A stretch of DNA of 9,062 bases, taken from NCBI GenBank assembly GCA_030619215.1, contig JAUXBV010000091.1, positions 1-9,062 of the forward strand, written 5' to 3'. A program made the position numbers and the translations under genes. This document shows, one piece after another, positions 1-6,936 of the stretch (its first letter is position 1; every line of letters starts with the position of its first letter). The notes under the pieces were generated by a model. It ran no database searches, had not been told where the DNA came from, and saw only the letters and a list, made by a program, of their open reading frames with translations. Source of the stretch: Fibrobacterota bacterium. Its GTDB lineage: Bacteria; Fibrobacterota; Chitinivibrionia; Chitinivibrionales; JANQEN01.

Positions 1-1
1 C

Positions 2-742
2 TGGGTTATGGCTGGTGGCTATGTTATGGTCGATATAAGGCCTGAGTTTAACATACCACGAAGCGGCGGTAGTGAGGACAGGCCGCCAACAATCGATACA
101 AGGGTGATTAAATCCATGGTCCGGTTAAAGGATGGTCAGACCATTGTACTTGGCGGTCAGAGACAGAGTGAGGATGTTGTTAACAGCAAAGGAATTCCTT
201 TTTTAAGCAGTATTCCCATTCTTGGATACCTTTTTTCCAGCAAGACAATAACCAAAAACGAAACTCAGATGATGATTTTCCTGACGCCTCATGTGTACTA
301 TGGTGATGAAGGGGTAGTTTCACCGGACGACTATTTTGGTGATGAGTTAAACAAGATGCTTGAGAAGCATGATCCTGAGATAAAGCGTAAAAAGAAGGAA
401 GAAAAGAGGAAACTTAGAAGGCAAAAGAGAGAGAGAAGAAAAAAGGAAAAAGAGCTGCGGGATAAGGAACCTCTCAATCAGCTTCAGGCCGGCAAGGAGC
501 CGGTAAAGACAGAAGGAAAGGAAGAGAGTAAAAAAGAAGACAAGCCGGAAAAGAGTGTAGAAAAAAAGAAAGAGGAAAAAAGATTTTCTTCCTGGCTGAA
601 AAAACTGTTTAAAAAAGATAAAAAAAAGGTACCCGAAGAAAAAAAGCCTGCTGAGGAAGAAACTGGAATTAAGAAAGATAAAGAAAATAAAATAGAGGAG
701 AATAAGAAGAAAGAAGAGAAGAAAGAGATAGAAGACGAATAA
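2..742 (+). CDS. gspD: Secretin C-terminal part (GspD/PilQ family), 5' truncated, with charged tail
   Basis: The frame is open to the window edge, so the gene starts upstream and an ATG at 8 is internal. About 105 residues match the end of the secretin beta-barrel domain: VRLKDGQTIVLGG near residue 40, then KGIPFLSSIPILGYLFSS, then the ETQMMIFLTPHV strand that closes the family domain. Secretins form the multimeric outer-membrane channel of type II secretion or type IV pili. The following approximately 130 residues are unusual: almost all Lys, Glu and Arg, with a short hydrophobic/aromatic island (FSSWLKKLF, bases 584-610). Many secretins end soon after this domain or carry a short pilotin-binding S-domain. 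The platform genes downstream (L, M, C, F, pseudopilins) favour GspD over PilQ. The tail is encoded by polypurine DNA with A7 and A8 runs. Family call is firm; the GspD/PilQ choice is inferred. Confidence 0.93.
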   Translation, partial: WVMAGGYVMVDIRPEFNIPRSGGSEDRPPTIDTRVIKSMVRLKDGQTIVLGGQRQSEDVVNSKGIPFLSSIPILGYLFSSKTITKNETQMMIFLTPHVYYGDEGVVSPDDYFGDELNKMLEKHDPEIKRKKKEEKRKLRRQKRERRKKEKELRDKEPLNQLQAGKEPVKTEGKEESKKEDKPEKSVEKKKEEKRFSSWLKKLFKKDKKKVPEEKKPAEEETGIKKDKENKIEENKKKEEKKEIEDE

Positions 743-758
743 GGGCAGGATTGATAAG

Positions 759-800
759 AATTGTCAATGGTCAATTGCAAATAGTTAATTGTCAATGAAT
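759..800. repeat. Heptamer-phased AATNNNN tandem repeat, six units
   Basis: Six consecutive 7-bp units each begin with AAT: AATTGTC, AATGGTC, AATTGCA, AATAGTT, AATTGTC, AATGAAT. An 11-bp exact repeat (AATTGTCAATG) recurs 28 bp apart, that is four units. The tract fills the first part of the 205-bp spacer after the secretin gene. Function unknown; it resembles in form the short heptameric repeats described from some cyanobacteria. Confidence 0.8.
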
Positions 801-818
801 AGAAGCATTATTTAATGG

Positions 819-856
819 TTTGAAATAATTTATATAAAAAAAATCCTTATTTCAAA
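819..856. repeat. 10-bp perfect inverted repeat with AT-rich loop
   Basis: TTTGAAATAA at 819-828 pairs perfectly with TTATTTCAAA at 847-856 across an 18-nt AT-rich loop. It lies about 90 bp upstream of the FN3 gene. It could be an operator or a weak RNA hairpin. It lacks the GC-rich stem and T-run of an intrinsic terminator, so neither role is established. Confidence 0.55.
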
Positions 857-898
857 TCACATGTCCGCCGAAAATGTATTGAAGGTGGATAATTCTAC

Positions 899-917
899 AA
901 TCTGAAATCTAAAATTC
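899..917. repeat. Short heptamer-phased tract, three units
   Basis: AATCT at 899, AATCT at 906 and AATTC at 913 are spaced by exactly 7 bp. This is a short example of the same period-7 filler seen at 759-800 and in later spacers. It lies just upstream of the FN3 gene's ribosome binding site. Confidence 0.5.
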
Positions 918-933
918 TTTCTCTGCGGTAAAG

Positions 934-939
934 AAAGGA
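934..939 (+). promoter_or_regulatory. Ribosome binding site of the FN3 gene
   Basis: AAAGGA sits 8 nt before the ATG at 948, a normal Shine-Dalgarno spacing. It supports that ATG as the start, which also gives a sensible N-terminal signal sequence. Confidence 0.7.
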
Positions 940-947
940 TATACATT

Positions 948-2849
948 ATGAAAAAGAAGACATTTATAAACATTTTAAGTTGGCTAATAATCCCGGCACT
1001 ATCATTTCTATGCTGCACAGACTGGGACTTAGGTGAAGAAGATGTTCCAGACTCAGTAACGCTTGGTATCATTGGAGTTACGGACACAACAGTTACTTTA
1101 CGCTGGTCAAAGTCGGATGATGTGGATTTTGAGAGTTACATGGTTTACTATTCTCAAAGTGACGTGGTTGATACAACCGACCAGATCGCGGATACTCTCT
1201 TTTTCAGCTATGATACGGTTAAAACAGTAAGCAAGCTTGAGCCTGAGAAACATTACTATTTCCGTGTTATTGTTAACACATTTCGCAACATGATCTCAGC
1301 TAGCAATATTGTAGATACAACAACCCTGAAAAATATCAGCTCCTATACGTTGAAATTATCAAAACCGGTAGCAGTATCAGAACATTCAATCTCATTAAGC
1401 TGGGAAAAGGAGTGGACAAGCACTTATAACCAGTACTGGATATATTGTGATACTACTTCAACAGTTGACAGCACAGATATCTGTATTGATACGGTTAATA
1501 ATGTTACTGCGGATACAGTATCAGGCCTGAAACGTGAGACAACATATTGGTTCAGGGTTTATTTAAACAGGAATGGTATTCCACAGGCGGGAAGTAATAT
1601 TGACAGTGCGACAACCTCCGACGGTAAGCCGAAACCCGTATCTGTTTCAGTTGACAGGCAAAGCATAACAGATACCTCGGTAGTATTAGCGTGGAGTAAA
1701 AGCCCTGACATTGACTTTAAAAGATACCTGGTATACTATGACACCATTCCGAAAATTGATACTTTTACTGTAATCGACACTGCTGACACTCATCATGTCG
1801 CTTCTGTTAACTTCATTAATGATACTATCTATACAATTAAAACATTGCAGCGCAAAAAAACATACTGGTTCAATGTATATGTAGAGGATACCAGTAAATT
1901 TGTCACTGCAAGTAATGTTGACAGCGCCACTACATCAGAAGGGTTGCCTAATCCGGTGGAGCTTTCTATAGGGACAGTTACCGATACTTCTGCCGGGCTT
2001 GTCTGGTCAATGAATAATGACAATGATTTTTATCGATATGCCGTGTACTATAGTGATACCTCTTATGGCCTTGACACTGTTACGGTAATTGACACTGCTG
2101 CCCCAGGTTTTTTCAGCGTTAAAACACTGAGAAGTGATACCGGAGATACCGTTGTTCCATTGGAGCGAAATAAAACCTATTACTTCATTGTTTATGTGGA
2201 GGATAGTTATGGATTGATTTCGAACAGCAATATTAAAAGTGCTACAACAGATGATGGCTTGCCGGAAGCAGTAGAACTTACTATTGATACAAGCTCTATT
2301 ACTGATATATCTGTCATACTGCAATGGAGTAAGTCACCGGATTATGATTTTAAAAATTATAGCATCCATTTTGATACTGAAGAAGAAGTAGATTCATCAG
2401 ACAGCTTATGGGGAGATATAACTTTTCAGGATAGCACTACAGTTCTTATTAACGGCCTTACTCCCTATACACGGTACTGGTTCAAAGTGTATGTTACGAG
2501 CAATTCAGGGCAGAAAGCCGGAAGTAATAGTGTATATAATTTTCCGGTAATTTTATTTATTGATACAGCTACAACGCCAGTAACGGATTCGACAGTACCA
2601 CTGGGATGGACACCATCCTTTTATACTAAATCGTCGTTTATAAGATATCGAGTATACCGTTCATCACAACCAAATGTAACAAATCAAGGGGAAGCTATTG
2701 TTGATACCATTGACATTTCAGCAGATTACTTTGTTGATACTACCGCTTCTGCCTCTCCTGTGTATTATAGACTTTTTCACCATGCATTTAATGATGAGGG
2801 AAAATATGAAGTCAGAAAATCAAATGAGATACAGGTTAACACACAATAG
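948..2849 (+). CDS. Exported multidomain fibronectin type III protein, possible lipoprotein
   Basis: The 633-residue product opens with a signal sequence: MKKK, then a hydrophobic stretch to about residue 21, then Cys22-Cys23. This suggests a lipoprotein, but LSFLCC is not a canonical lipobox. Six FN3-like repeats follow, starting near residues 34, 132, 227, 333, 438 and 536. Each shows a TDTSVVLAWSKS-like strand, a YxVYYDT strand and a TYWFxVYV strand, and linkers of the form SATTxDGLPxxV join repeats 2 to 5. The protein is very rich in Asp-Thr pairs. No catalytic domain is visible. FN3 repeats usually act as spacers or binding modules outside the cytoplasm. The gene stands between the secretin and platform genes with loose spacing (205 and 169 bp), so it may be a partner of the secretin, a secreted substrate, or an unrelated insertion. 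Domain family is fairly sure; role is unknown. Confidence 0.85.
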   Translation: MKKKTFINILSWLIIPALSFLCCTDWDLGEEDVPDSVTLGIIGVTDTTVTLRWSKSDDVDFESYMVYYSQSDVVDTTDQIADTLFFSYDTVKTVSKLEPEKHYYFRVIVNTFRNMISASNIVDTTTLKNISSYTLKLSKPVAVSEHSISLSWEKEWTSTYNQYWIYCDTTSTVDSTDICIDTVNNVTADTVSGLKRETTYWFRVYLNRNGIPQAGSNIDSATTSDGKPKPVSVSVDRQSITDTSVVLAWSKSPDIDFKRYLVYYDTIPKIDTFTVIDTADTHHVASVNFINDTIYTIKTLQRKKTYWFNVYVEDTSKFVTASNVDSATTSEGLPNPVELSIGTVTDTSAGLVWSMNNDNDFYRYAVYYSDTSYGLDTVTVIDTAAPGFFSVKTLRSDTGDTVVPLERNKTYYFIVYVEDSYGLISNSNIKSATTDDGLPEAVELTIDTSSITDISVILQWSKSPDYDFKNYSIHFDTEEEVDSSDSLWGDITFQDSTTVLINGLTPYTRYWFKVYVTSNSGQKAGSNSVYNFPVILFIDTATTPVTDSTVPLGWTPSFYTKSSFIRYRVYRSSQPNVTNQGEAIVDTIDISADYFVDTTASASPVYYRLFHHAFNDEGKYEVRKSNEIQVNTQ

Positions 2850-2852
2850 CAT

Positions 2853-2887
2853 GCGGATGACGCAGATTGGACGAATTTGTACAGATT
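2853..2887. repeat. Intergenic filler element of the GCGGATGACGCAGATT type
   Basis: Directly after the FN3 stop codon lies GCGGATGACGCAGATT followed by GGACGAATTTGTACAGATT. From memory this resembles a sequence that recurs between genes in many unrelated bacterial genomes. No second copy is present here, so the call rests on recognition and needs a genome search. Confidence 0.35.
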
Positions 2888-2914
2888 AAATTATAGATTA
2901 TTTCAATATTCACA

Positions 2915-2936
2915 CCCTTCTTTGGTAGGAGAAGGG
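2915..2936. repeat. Stem-loop of the AGAAGGGCTGGGG intergenic type
   Basis: CCCTTCT at 2915-2921 pairs with AGAAGGG at 2930-2936 across an 8-nt loop and is followed by CTGGGGATGAGGT. The combination resembles a palindromic intergenic element I remember from diverse bacteria. It could fold in the transcript, but no T-run follows, so I do not call it a terminator. Confidence 0.45.
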
Positions 2937-2982
2937 CTGGGGATGAGGTTACAAAGGAAAAAAAACAATACTATTTTTTCTC

Positions 2983-2999
2983 CCTCTATAAGGCAGAGG
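2983..2999. repeat. Small inverted repeat before the gspL-like gene
   Basis: CCTCT at 2983-2987 pairs with AGAGG at 2995-2999 across 7 nt. It ends about 20 nt before the ATG at 3019, which has no strong Shine-Dalgarno sequence of its own. A hairpin here could affect initiation, but five base pairs are weak evidence. Confidence 0.3.
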
Positions 3000-3018
3000 T
3001 CAAAAGAAATAACTTAAA

Positions 3019-4389
3019 ATGAAACATTTATCTCTATTTAAAAAATTATTTATCTATCTCGATCCCAAATACAATTTACGTTGTGGTGTTGTACCGGTAA
3101 ATGCTGGATTCCGTTATGCAGTTTCTGCTATTGACAAAGACAATAAAAGCTGTTTTTTATATTATGGAAATAATATCAATAAAGCACTTTTTGTTATTCC
3201 ACCAGTTGCTGTAAAAACGACATTATCCGATACAAAAGTTTCTTTTATCAGAAGCCCATTGAATAATGAAACAGCAGATTCCTGGATTGTCAGGAATGAG
3301 GAACATATTTACCCGCCGGGATTTGCAGCCGATCAGGTTGTTAATGAGTGGGATGTTCGTGACAAATCCATTTATTCTGCTACAGCTACAAAGGATTCTC
3401 TCCGGAAATACCGGGATTCTATTCCGGAAGGTAATTTTATTCTAAGCTCTATAAGCGTACCCTTATGGGACCTTTCGATACTCTATTCCAGATTTATCTC
3501 CGAGCCATTTGTTATTTGGAAAATTACGGAAAAAGGTTCTATCCTCGGTTATGTTAAAGATTGTCGATTACAGAGCCTGTGCAATTTCTGGCCTGACTAT
3601 GAAGATTTAAAACAGGATAAAGAAAAAATTGGAAATGAACTTTCGCCTTTAATTCGTTCATTGACTGCCGGTGAGAATATTTCCCCTGTTATTCCATATT
3701 TTGAAAATGAAAAGATAGCTTTACCTGCTGATTTCTCTATTCAAAACTACAATATTGGGAAACCACCGCAAATTAACTCAGTGCCGGTACAATATCATGA
3801 AGTATATGCGTGCTCCCTGCATGAAGAGACACACCTTGATTTTGCTAATATTTCAGATACACAAAAATCGCTGACAATTGAAAAGAAACGCCGTACTTTT
3901 CTCTTTGCTCTCAAGGGTACATTTATTACTATTATTGCCTTATCTTTATTCTTAGCATTGGGCGGAGTGGTAATATTCGGTATTCAAAGATATACGGATA
4001 AACGTGCCAGGCCATTACAAACATACATAAAACAAATTGAAGATGGACAGCACAGGCTTGACTCATTAAAAACCCTGTTCAGGAAAAAAGCGAGCTTTCT
4101 TTCAAGGGAAAGCATTGTCACCTATTTATTAAATGAGCTACAGTTGGTTTTTCCTGATGGAGTCTGGGCAGAGCAGATAGAAATAAGTGAGGCTGATGAA
4201 AAAAAATGGAAGATTAATATAATAGCACTTTCATATTCAACTGCCCTGATACCGCAAACTCTTTCCAATTTGGAGCAGGTTGAGGGTATTGGTAATATTC
4301 GTATGATTTACAGTGAGCAGGTAAAGATTGAAAAAACAAAAAAGCGTGTAATAAAAGCAAAGATTGAAGGAAATTGGAAGAATGAATAA
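3019..4389 (+). CDS. gspL: GspL-like inner-membrane platform protein (degenerate PilM domain plus PilN domain)
   Basis: 456 residues in three parts. Residues 1 to about 290 look cytoplasmic and follow the PilM/GspL actin-like layout only loosely: a VVNEWDVRDK strand, then IYSATATKDSLRKY, then a region ending in FVIWKITEKGSILGYV. No clear nucleotide-binding motif is seen. One transmembrane helix spans about 297-322. The periplasmic part (325-456) has a coiled-coil start followed by a PilN-like fold with FPDGVWAEQIEIS and a final strand pair. In type II secretion GspL couples the GspE ATPase to the pseudopilus through GspM; in type IV pili the same parts are separate PilM and PilN proteins. The stop overlaps the start of the next gene by 8 bp (4382-4389), so translation is probably coupled. 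Family inferred from topology, the C-terminal domain and neighbours. Confidence 0.75.
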   Translation: MKHLSLFKKLFIYLDPKYNLRCGVVPVNAGFRYAVSAIDKDNKSCFLYYGNNINKALFVIPPVAVKTTLSDTKVSFIRSPLNNETADSWIVRNEEHIYPPGFAADQVVNEWDVRDKSIYSATATKDSLRKYRDSIPEGNFILSSISVPLWDLSILYSRFISEPFVIWKITEKGSILGYVKDCRLQSLCNFWPDYEDLKQDKEKIGNELSPLIRSLTAGENISPVIPYFENEKIALPADFSIQNYNIGKPPQINSVPVQYHEVYACSLHEETHLDFANISDTQKSLTIEKKRRTFLFALKGTFITIIALSLFLALGGVVIFGIQRYTDKRARPLQTYIKQIEDGQHRLDSLKTLFRKKASFLSRESIVTYLLNELQLVFPDGVWAEQIEISEADEKKWKINIIALSYSTALIPQTLSNLEQVEGIGNIRMIYSEQVKIEKTKKRVIKAKIEGNWKNE

Positions 4390-4933
4390 GACCCGGGAAA
4401 CTTTGTCTAAAATCGGACTTCTTAGATGGGAGACTCTTTCCATAACCAGTGTTATTGCGTTGGTGCTTCTTGCCTGGTATGTAGTGTATCCAATAATATC
4501 TTACCAGTGGGAGCAATCTACTGCTATCTCAAAAGAGATAAACTTTCTTAAGACGGAAGATATGCTTCCGGAAAAGAGCAGCTCAATCAGAAAAAAAGCT
4601 GATAAAATTGACAGCCTTCTGAAAATTACTGAGAGCCAGCAGAGCTTCAACGAACCGGTGATAATGAAAAAGATGTACATGCTCTCCGATTCTACAGGAT
4701 GTACCATTTCAAAGGTGCAGATCGGAGAGCCTGTTAATATTGGCTCCGGTGTGGAAATACCGGTTCTTATACAGGGCGCAGGAAAATATTCCTCTATTGG
4801 AAAGTTTATTGATGGCATAGAAAACAGTAATTTTGCGACACGGGTACGTCAGTTAACAATTAAGAATGATAAAAAAGGTGACTTGGGAAGCATTTTTCTT
4901 GATTTTGTAATAATGGAGAGCAGTAAAAGGTAG
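4382..4933 (+). CDS. gspM: GspM/PilO-like inner-membrane platform protein
   Basis: I chose the ATG at 4382 because AAGGA lies 9 nt upstream at 4368-4372 and the start overlaps the gspL stop (ATGAATAA). A TTG at 4364 would add six residues but has less support. The 183-residue product has a short cytoplasmic N-terminus, one transmembrane helix (about 18-41), a helical coiled region with KKADKIDSLLK, and a ferredoxin-like periplasmic domain ending in GKYSSIGKFIDGIENSNFATRVRQ-type sequence, typical of PilO (split here: GKYSSIGKFIDGIE and ATRVRQLTI). GspM and PilO pair with the GspL/PilN periplasmic domain. The position straight after a GspL-like gene and before a GspC-like gene fits. PilO and GspM are hard to separate by sequence alone. 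Confidence 0.75.
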   Translation: MNKTRETLSKIGLLRWETLSITSVIALVLLAWYVVYPIISYQWEQSTAISKEINFLKTEDMLPEKSSSIRKKADKIDSLLKITESQQSFNEPVIMKKMYMLSDSTGCTISKVQIGEPVNIGSGVEIPVLIQGAGKYSSIGKFIDGIENSNFATRVRQLTIKNDKKGDLGSIFLDFVIMESSKR

Positions 4934-4937
4934 TTTT

Positions 4938-5411
4938 ATGAGAAAGAAATTGATTATCATTCTTATTTGTATAGCAATACCGATATATATCTATAATGCA
5001 TGGCTTATTACAGGCGGTTTTTTCAGAGGAGGCCCGGAAATAGCTGAAGATGGCTCGAAGAAATTTATCAAGACAGAGCTATCCCTTCCCTCTATGCGTA
5101 TTGTTCGCTTTACAGAAAAAGGGAAAAGCCCGTTTGTACCATATAAAATGAAACCAAAACCTGTTGTTTCGAAAAGGACAGTTAAGCCTAAAGTAAGAAA
5201 ACCAAAAACAGAAGTTAAGCCTCCAAAAATAAAAATTACCGGCATAATGTGGAATCCTTCAAATCCTGTGGCTATGGTAACTCTGCCAGATGGAACAAGT
5301 ACTGTGGCAAAAGCCGGCCAGACGCTTGCGGGCAATATTGAAGTTAAAAAGATTGAGAAGAACAGGATAAGGATTGTATATAAAGGAAATTCATTCTGGA
5401 TAAGGAAATGA
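4938..5411 (+). CDS. gspC: GspC/PilP-like protein linking platform and secretin
   Basis: 157 residues, with AAAAGG 7 nt before the ATG and only 4 bp after the previous stop. An N-terminal membrane anchor (about 4-29) is followed by a periplasmic segment, a Pro/Lys-rich linker (about 68-97, KPKPVV, KPKVRKPKTEVKPP) and a small beta domain. That domain has the homology-region pattern of GspC and PilP: ITGIMWNPSNPVAMVTLPDG, then VAKAGQTL, then IEVKKIEKNRIRIVYKG. In the family this domain contacts the N-terminal domains of the secretin. There is no PDZ or coiled-coil domain after it, so it is shorter than classical GspC and closer to PilP in size. The role is fairly sure; the choice of name depends on the operon being type II secretion. 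Confidence 0.75.
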   Translation: MRKKLIIILICIAIPIYIYNAWLITGGFFRGGPEIAEDGSKKFIKTELSLPSMRIVRFTEKGKSPFVPYKMKPKPVVSKRTVKPKVRKPKTEVKPPKIKITGIMWNPSNPVAMVTLPDGTSTVAKAGQTLAGNIEVKKIEKNRIRIVYKGNSFWIRK

Positions 5412-5420
5412 TGAGAGAAT

Positions 5421-5436
5421 TGGAGTAATGGAGTAA
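5421..5436. repeat. TGGAGTAA octamer, two tandem copies
   Basis: TGGAGTAA occurs twice head to tail. The same octamer appears once at 6924-6931, and a variant (TGGAATAA, TGGAATAT) occurs at 7091-7106, each in a spacer of this cluster. Confidence 0.65.
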
Positions 5437-5441
5437 TTATT

Positions 5442-5476
5442 AAATTCCAAATAACAAATCATAAAAAACAAATAAT
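5442..5476. repeat. Heptamer-phased AAATNNN tandem repeat, five units
   Basis: Five consecutive 7-bp units: AAATTCC, AAATAAC, AAATCAT, AAAAAAC, AAATAAT. Four of five start with AAAT and the phase is exact. Same family of period-7 filler as at 7197-7231. Confidence 0.7.
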
Positions 5477-5520
5477 TAAAAATGACCACTAATCCAAATC
5501 ACAAAGAGAAATTACAGATG

Positions 5521-5535
5521 GTAACCAAAGGTTAC
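5521..5535. repeat. GTAACC/GGTTAC short hairpin
   Basis: GTAACC at 5521-5526 pairs with GGTTAC at 5530-5535 around AAA. GTTACC-type hexamers recur in tandem at 5642-5653, so this is likely part of the same repeat material and not a regulatory hairpin. Confidence 0.4.
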
Positions 5536-5603
5536 ATACCTTTTCCCCAGGGAATGGAAATTGCAAAAAGGTTTTGAACATTGAGTATTGGAAATTGAGA
5601 TTT

Positions 5604-5638
5604 ATTTGTAATTTGTAATTTGAGATTTGGGATTTTAT
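5604..5638. repeat. Heptamer-phased ATTTGNN tandem repeat, reverse sense
   Basis: Units ATTTGTA, ATTTGTA, ATTTGAG, ATTTGGG and ATTTTAT follow each other with exact 7-bp spacing. Read on the minus strand this has the AAAT-heptamer character of the tracts at 5442-5476 and 7197-7231, so the family occurs in both orientations within one spacer. Confidence 0.7.
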
Positions 5639-5641
5639 CAC

Positions 5642-5684
5642 GTTACCGTTACCCATTAACGATACGGGCTTCGTCACCGTCACC
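5642..5684. repeat. Hexamer pairs GTTACC x2 and GTCACC x2
   Basis: GTTACC is repeated at 5642-5653, then GTCACC at 5673-5684, separated by ATTAACGATACGGGCTTC-type sequence and followed by ATAACC. Consensus is GTYACC with 6-bp period. The GC content is higher than the flanks. Confidence 0.55.
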
Positions 5685-5721
5685 ATAACCGACAAACTTA
5701 TACCAAAGCAGGAACCAAAGG

Positions 5722-6921
5722 ATGACCAAATATCTCTATAAAGCTATTGACTCATCAAGCTCTGATATAACAGGTGAAATAGAGGCAGATAGCCAGGATG
5801 AGGCTGTTGACCTTCTTAGAAAAAAGAATATTCGGGTTCTATCCATACGTAAGTCTCCGGTAAAATTCTCCTTTCAATTTATTTCCAAGGTTAAATTAGT
5901 TGATATAAGCCGCTTTACACGTCAATTTGCCGCTATGATCTCCGCGGGTCTTCCACTGGTGCAATGTATGGATATTTTAAATAAACAGACTGAAAATAAA
6001 ACCCTTGCAAGTGCTGCAAACCAGGTCTACAGTGATATTCAAGGCGGAAGCTCACTTGCCGAAGCGCTTGAAAAGCATCCCAGAATTTTCAATGACCTCT
6101 ATTGCAGTATGATAGCAGCAGGTGAAAAGTCGGGGAATCTTGATCTGATTCTTGTACGCCTGGCAGACTACCTTGAAAAGGCTCATTCCCTGATGAGAAA
6201 AGTAAAAAGTGCCATGACATATCCTGTGATTATATTTATTGTTGCTATCTGCGCTACAGTGCTTCTTTTAACGGTTGTGGTACCCAAATTTGAACAAATG
6301 TTTATTGACTTGGGAGGAAACCTGCCATTGCCGACGCTTATTGTTATGGCTGTTTCTGGTTTTTTCCAGAACTATACCCTTTTGATACTTTTAATTATCT
6401 TCGCTTTTATATTTCTACTCAGACGCTATTATAACACTGAAAAGGGCGCATACATGTTGGACTCCATCCTGCTTAAAATTCCTGTTATAGGAGATATTCA
6501 GCGTAAAAGTTCGATAAGCAGGTTCTCACAGACGCTTTCCACGCTGCTGAATAGCGGAATAAATATTCTTAGCGCTCTTGAGACAACAGCCAGGACTGCT
6601 GGAAATAAAGTTTTAGAGAAAGGTATTCATAGCACAATTGAAAAAATCAGTGCCGGACAGCCAATTGCAGAGCCTCTTGATAATACCGGACTATTTCCTC
6701 CTATGGTAATTCAAATGATAGCGGTCGGTGAAAAAACCGGTGATGTTTCTGGTATGTTAACCAAGGTTTCCACTTTTTATGAAGAGGAAGTTGATACAGC
6801 AGTAGACGCTCTCACCTCTATTTTAGAGCCTATAATGATTGTGCTGCTCGGATTCCTGATAGGTGGAATATTAATAGCAATGTATCTTCCAATGTTTGAA
6901 ATAATAAGTATAGTAGAATAA
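5722..6921 (+). CDS. gspF: Type II secretion / type IV pilus platform protein GspF/PilC
   Basis: 399 residues, the normal family length. An N-terminal segment (about 1-50, KYLYKAIDSSSSDITGEIEA, then LLRKKNIRVLSI) precedes two homologous cytoplasmic helical domains. The first has SRFTRQFAAMISAGLPLVQ, GGSSLAEAL and AAGEKSGNLDLIL; the second has SRFSQTLSTLLNSGINIL, MIAVGEKTGDVSGML and FYEEEVDTAVDAL. Membrane segments lie at about 168-190, 218-237 and 370-392. GspF is the inner-membrane core that connects the GspE ATPase to pseudopilus growth. The ATG at 5722 is supported by AGGA 8 nt upstream and by alignment of the N-terminus with the family. This is the most secure identification in the window. 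GspF and PilC are homologous; the neighbours favour GspF. Confidence 0.95.
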   Translation: MTKYLYKAIDSSSSDITGEIEADSQDEAVDLLRKKNIRVLSIRKSPVKFSFQFISKVKLVDISRFTRQFAAMISAGLPLVQCMDILNKQTENKTLASAANQVYSDIQGGSSLAEALEKHPRIFNDLYCSMIAAGEKSGNLDLILVRLADYLEKAHSLMRKVKSAMTYPVIIFIVAICATVLLLTVVVPKFEQMFIDLGGNLPLPTLIVMAVSGFFQNYTLLILLIIFAFIFLLRRYYNTEKGAYMLDSILLKIPVIGDIQRKSSISRFSQTLSTLLNSGINILSALETTARTAGNKVLEKGIHSTIEKISAGQPIAEPLDNTGLFPPMVIQMIAVGEKTGDVSGMLTKVSTFYEEEVDTAVDALTSILEPIMIVLLGFLIGGILIAMYLPMFEIISIVE

Positions 6922-6936
6922 CATGGAGTAATAGTC

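Larger units (their letters stand above)
5412..5721. other. 310-bp non-coding spacer built of short repeats
   Basis: No credible gene lies between gspC and gspF. In order the spacer holds an octamer pair, a heptamer tract, a GTAACC/GGTTAC hairpin, the small palindrome TTCCCCAGGGAA (5543-5554), a second heptamer tract in the opposite sense, and hexamer pairs. The last bases (AGGA at 5710-5713) serve the gspF start. No clear promoter was recognised. Confidence 0.7.

Noticed and set aside
484..795. Minus-strand open frame opposite the secretin tail
   Set aside because: It is the complement of polypurine Lys/Glu codons, giving Ser/Phe-rich nonsense, and its start lies in heptamer repeat DNA.
2007..2324. 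Minus-strand frame inside the FN3 gene
   Set aside because: It lies wholly opposite clear FN3 repeats and shows no recognisable motif.
2698..2889. Small plus-strand frame overlapping the end of the FN3 gene
   Set aside because: It overlaps a gene with clear domain repeats in another frame and ends in filler DNA; no ribosome site seen.
2915..2936. Intrinsic terminator after the FN3 gene
   Set aside because: The stem is 7 bp and followed by CTGGGGATGAGG, not a T-run; a repeat element fits better.
4364..4381. TTG start for the GspM-like gene
   Set aside because: The ATG at 4382 has AAGGA at good spacing and the common overlapping stop-start arrangement.
5489..5695. Minus-strand open frame in the gspC-gspF spacer
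   Set aside because: The peptide (SQISNYKLQINLN) is translated repeat filler, with no ribosome site or domain.
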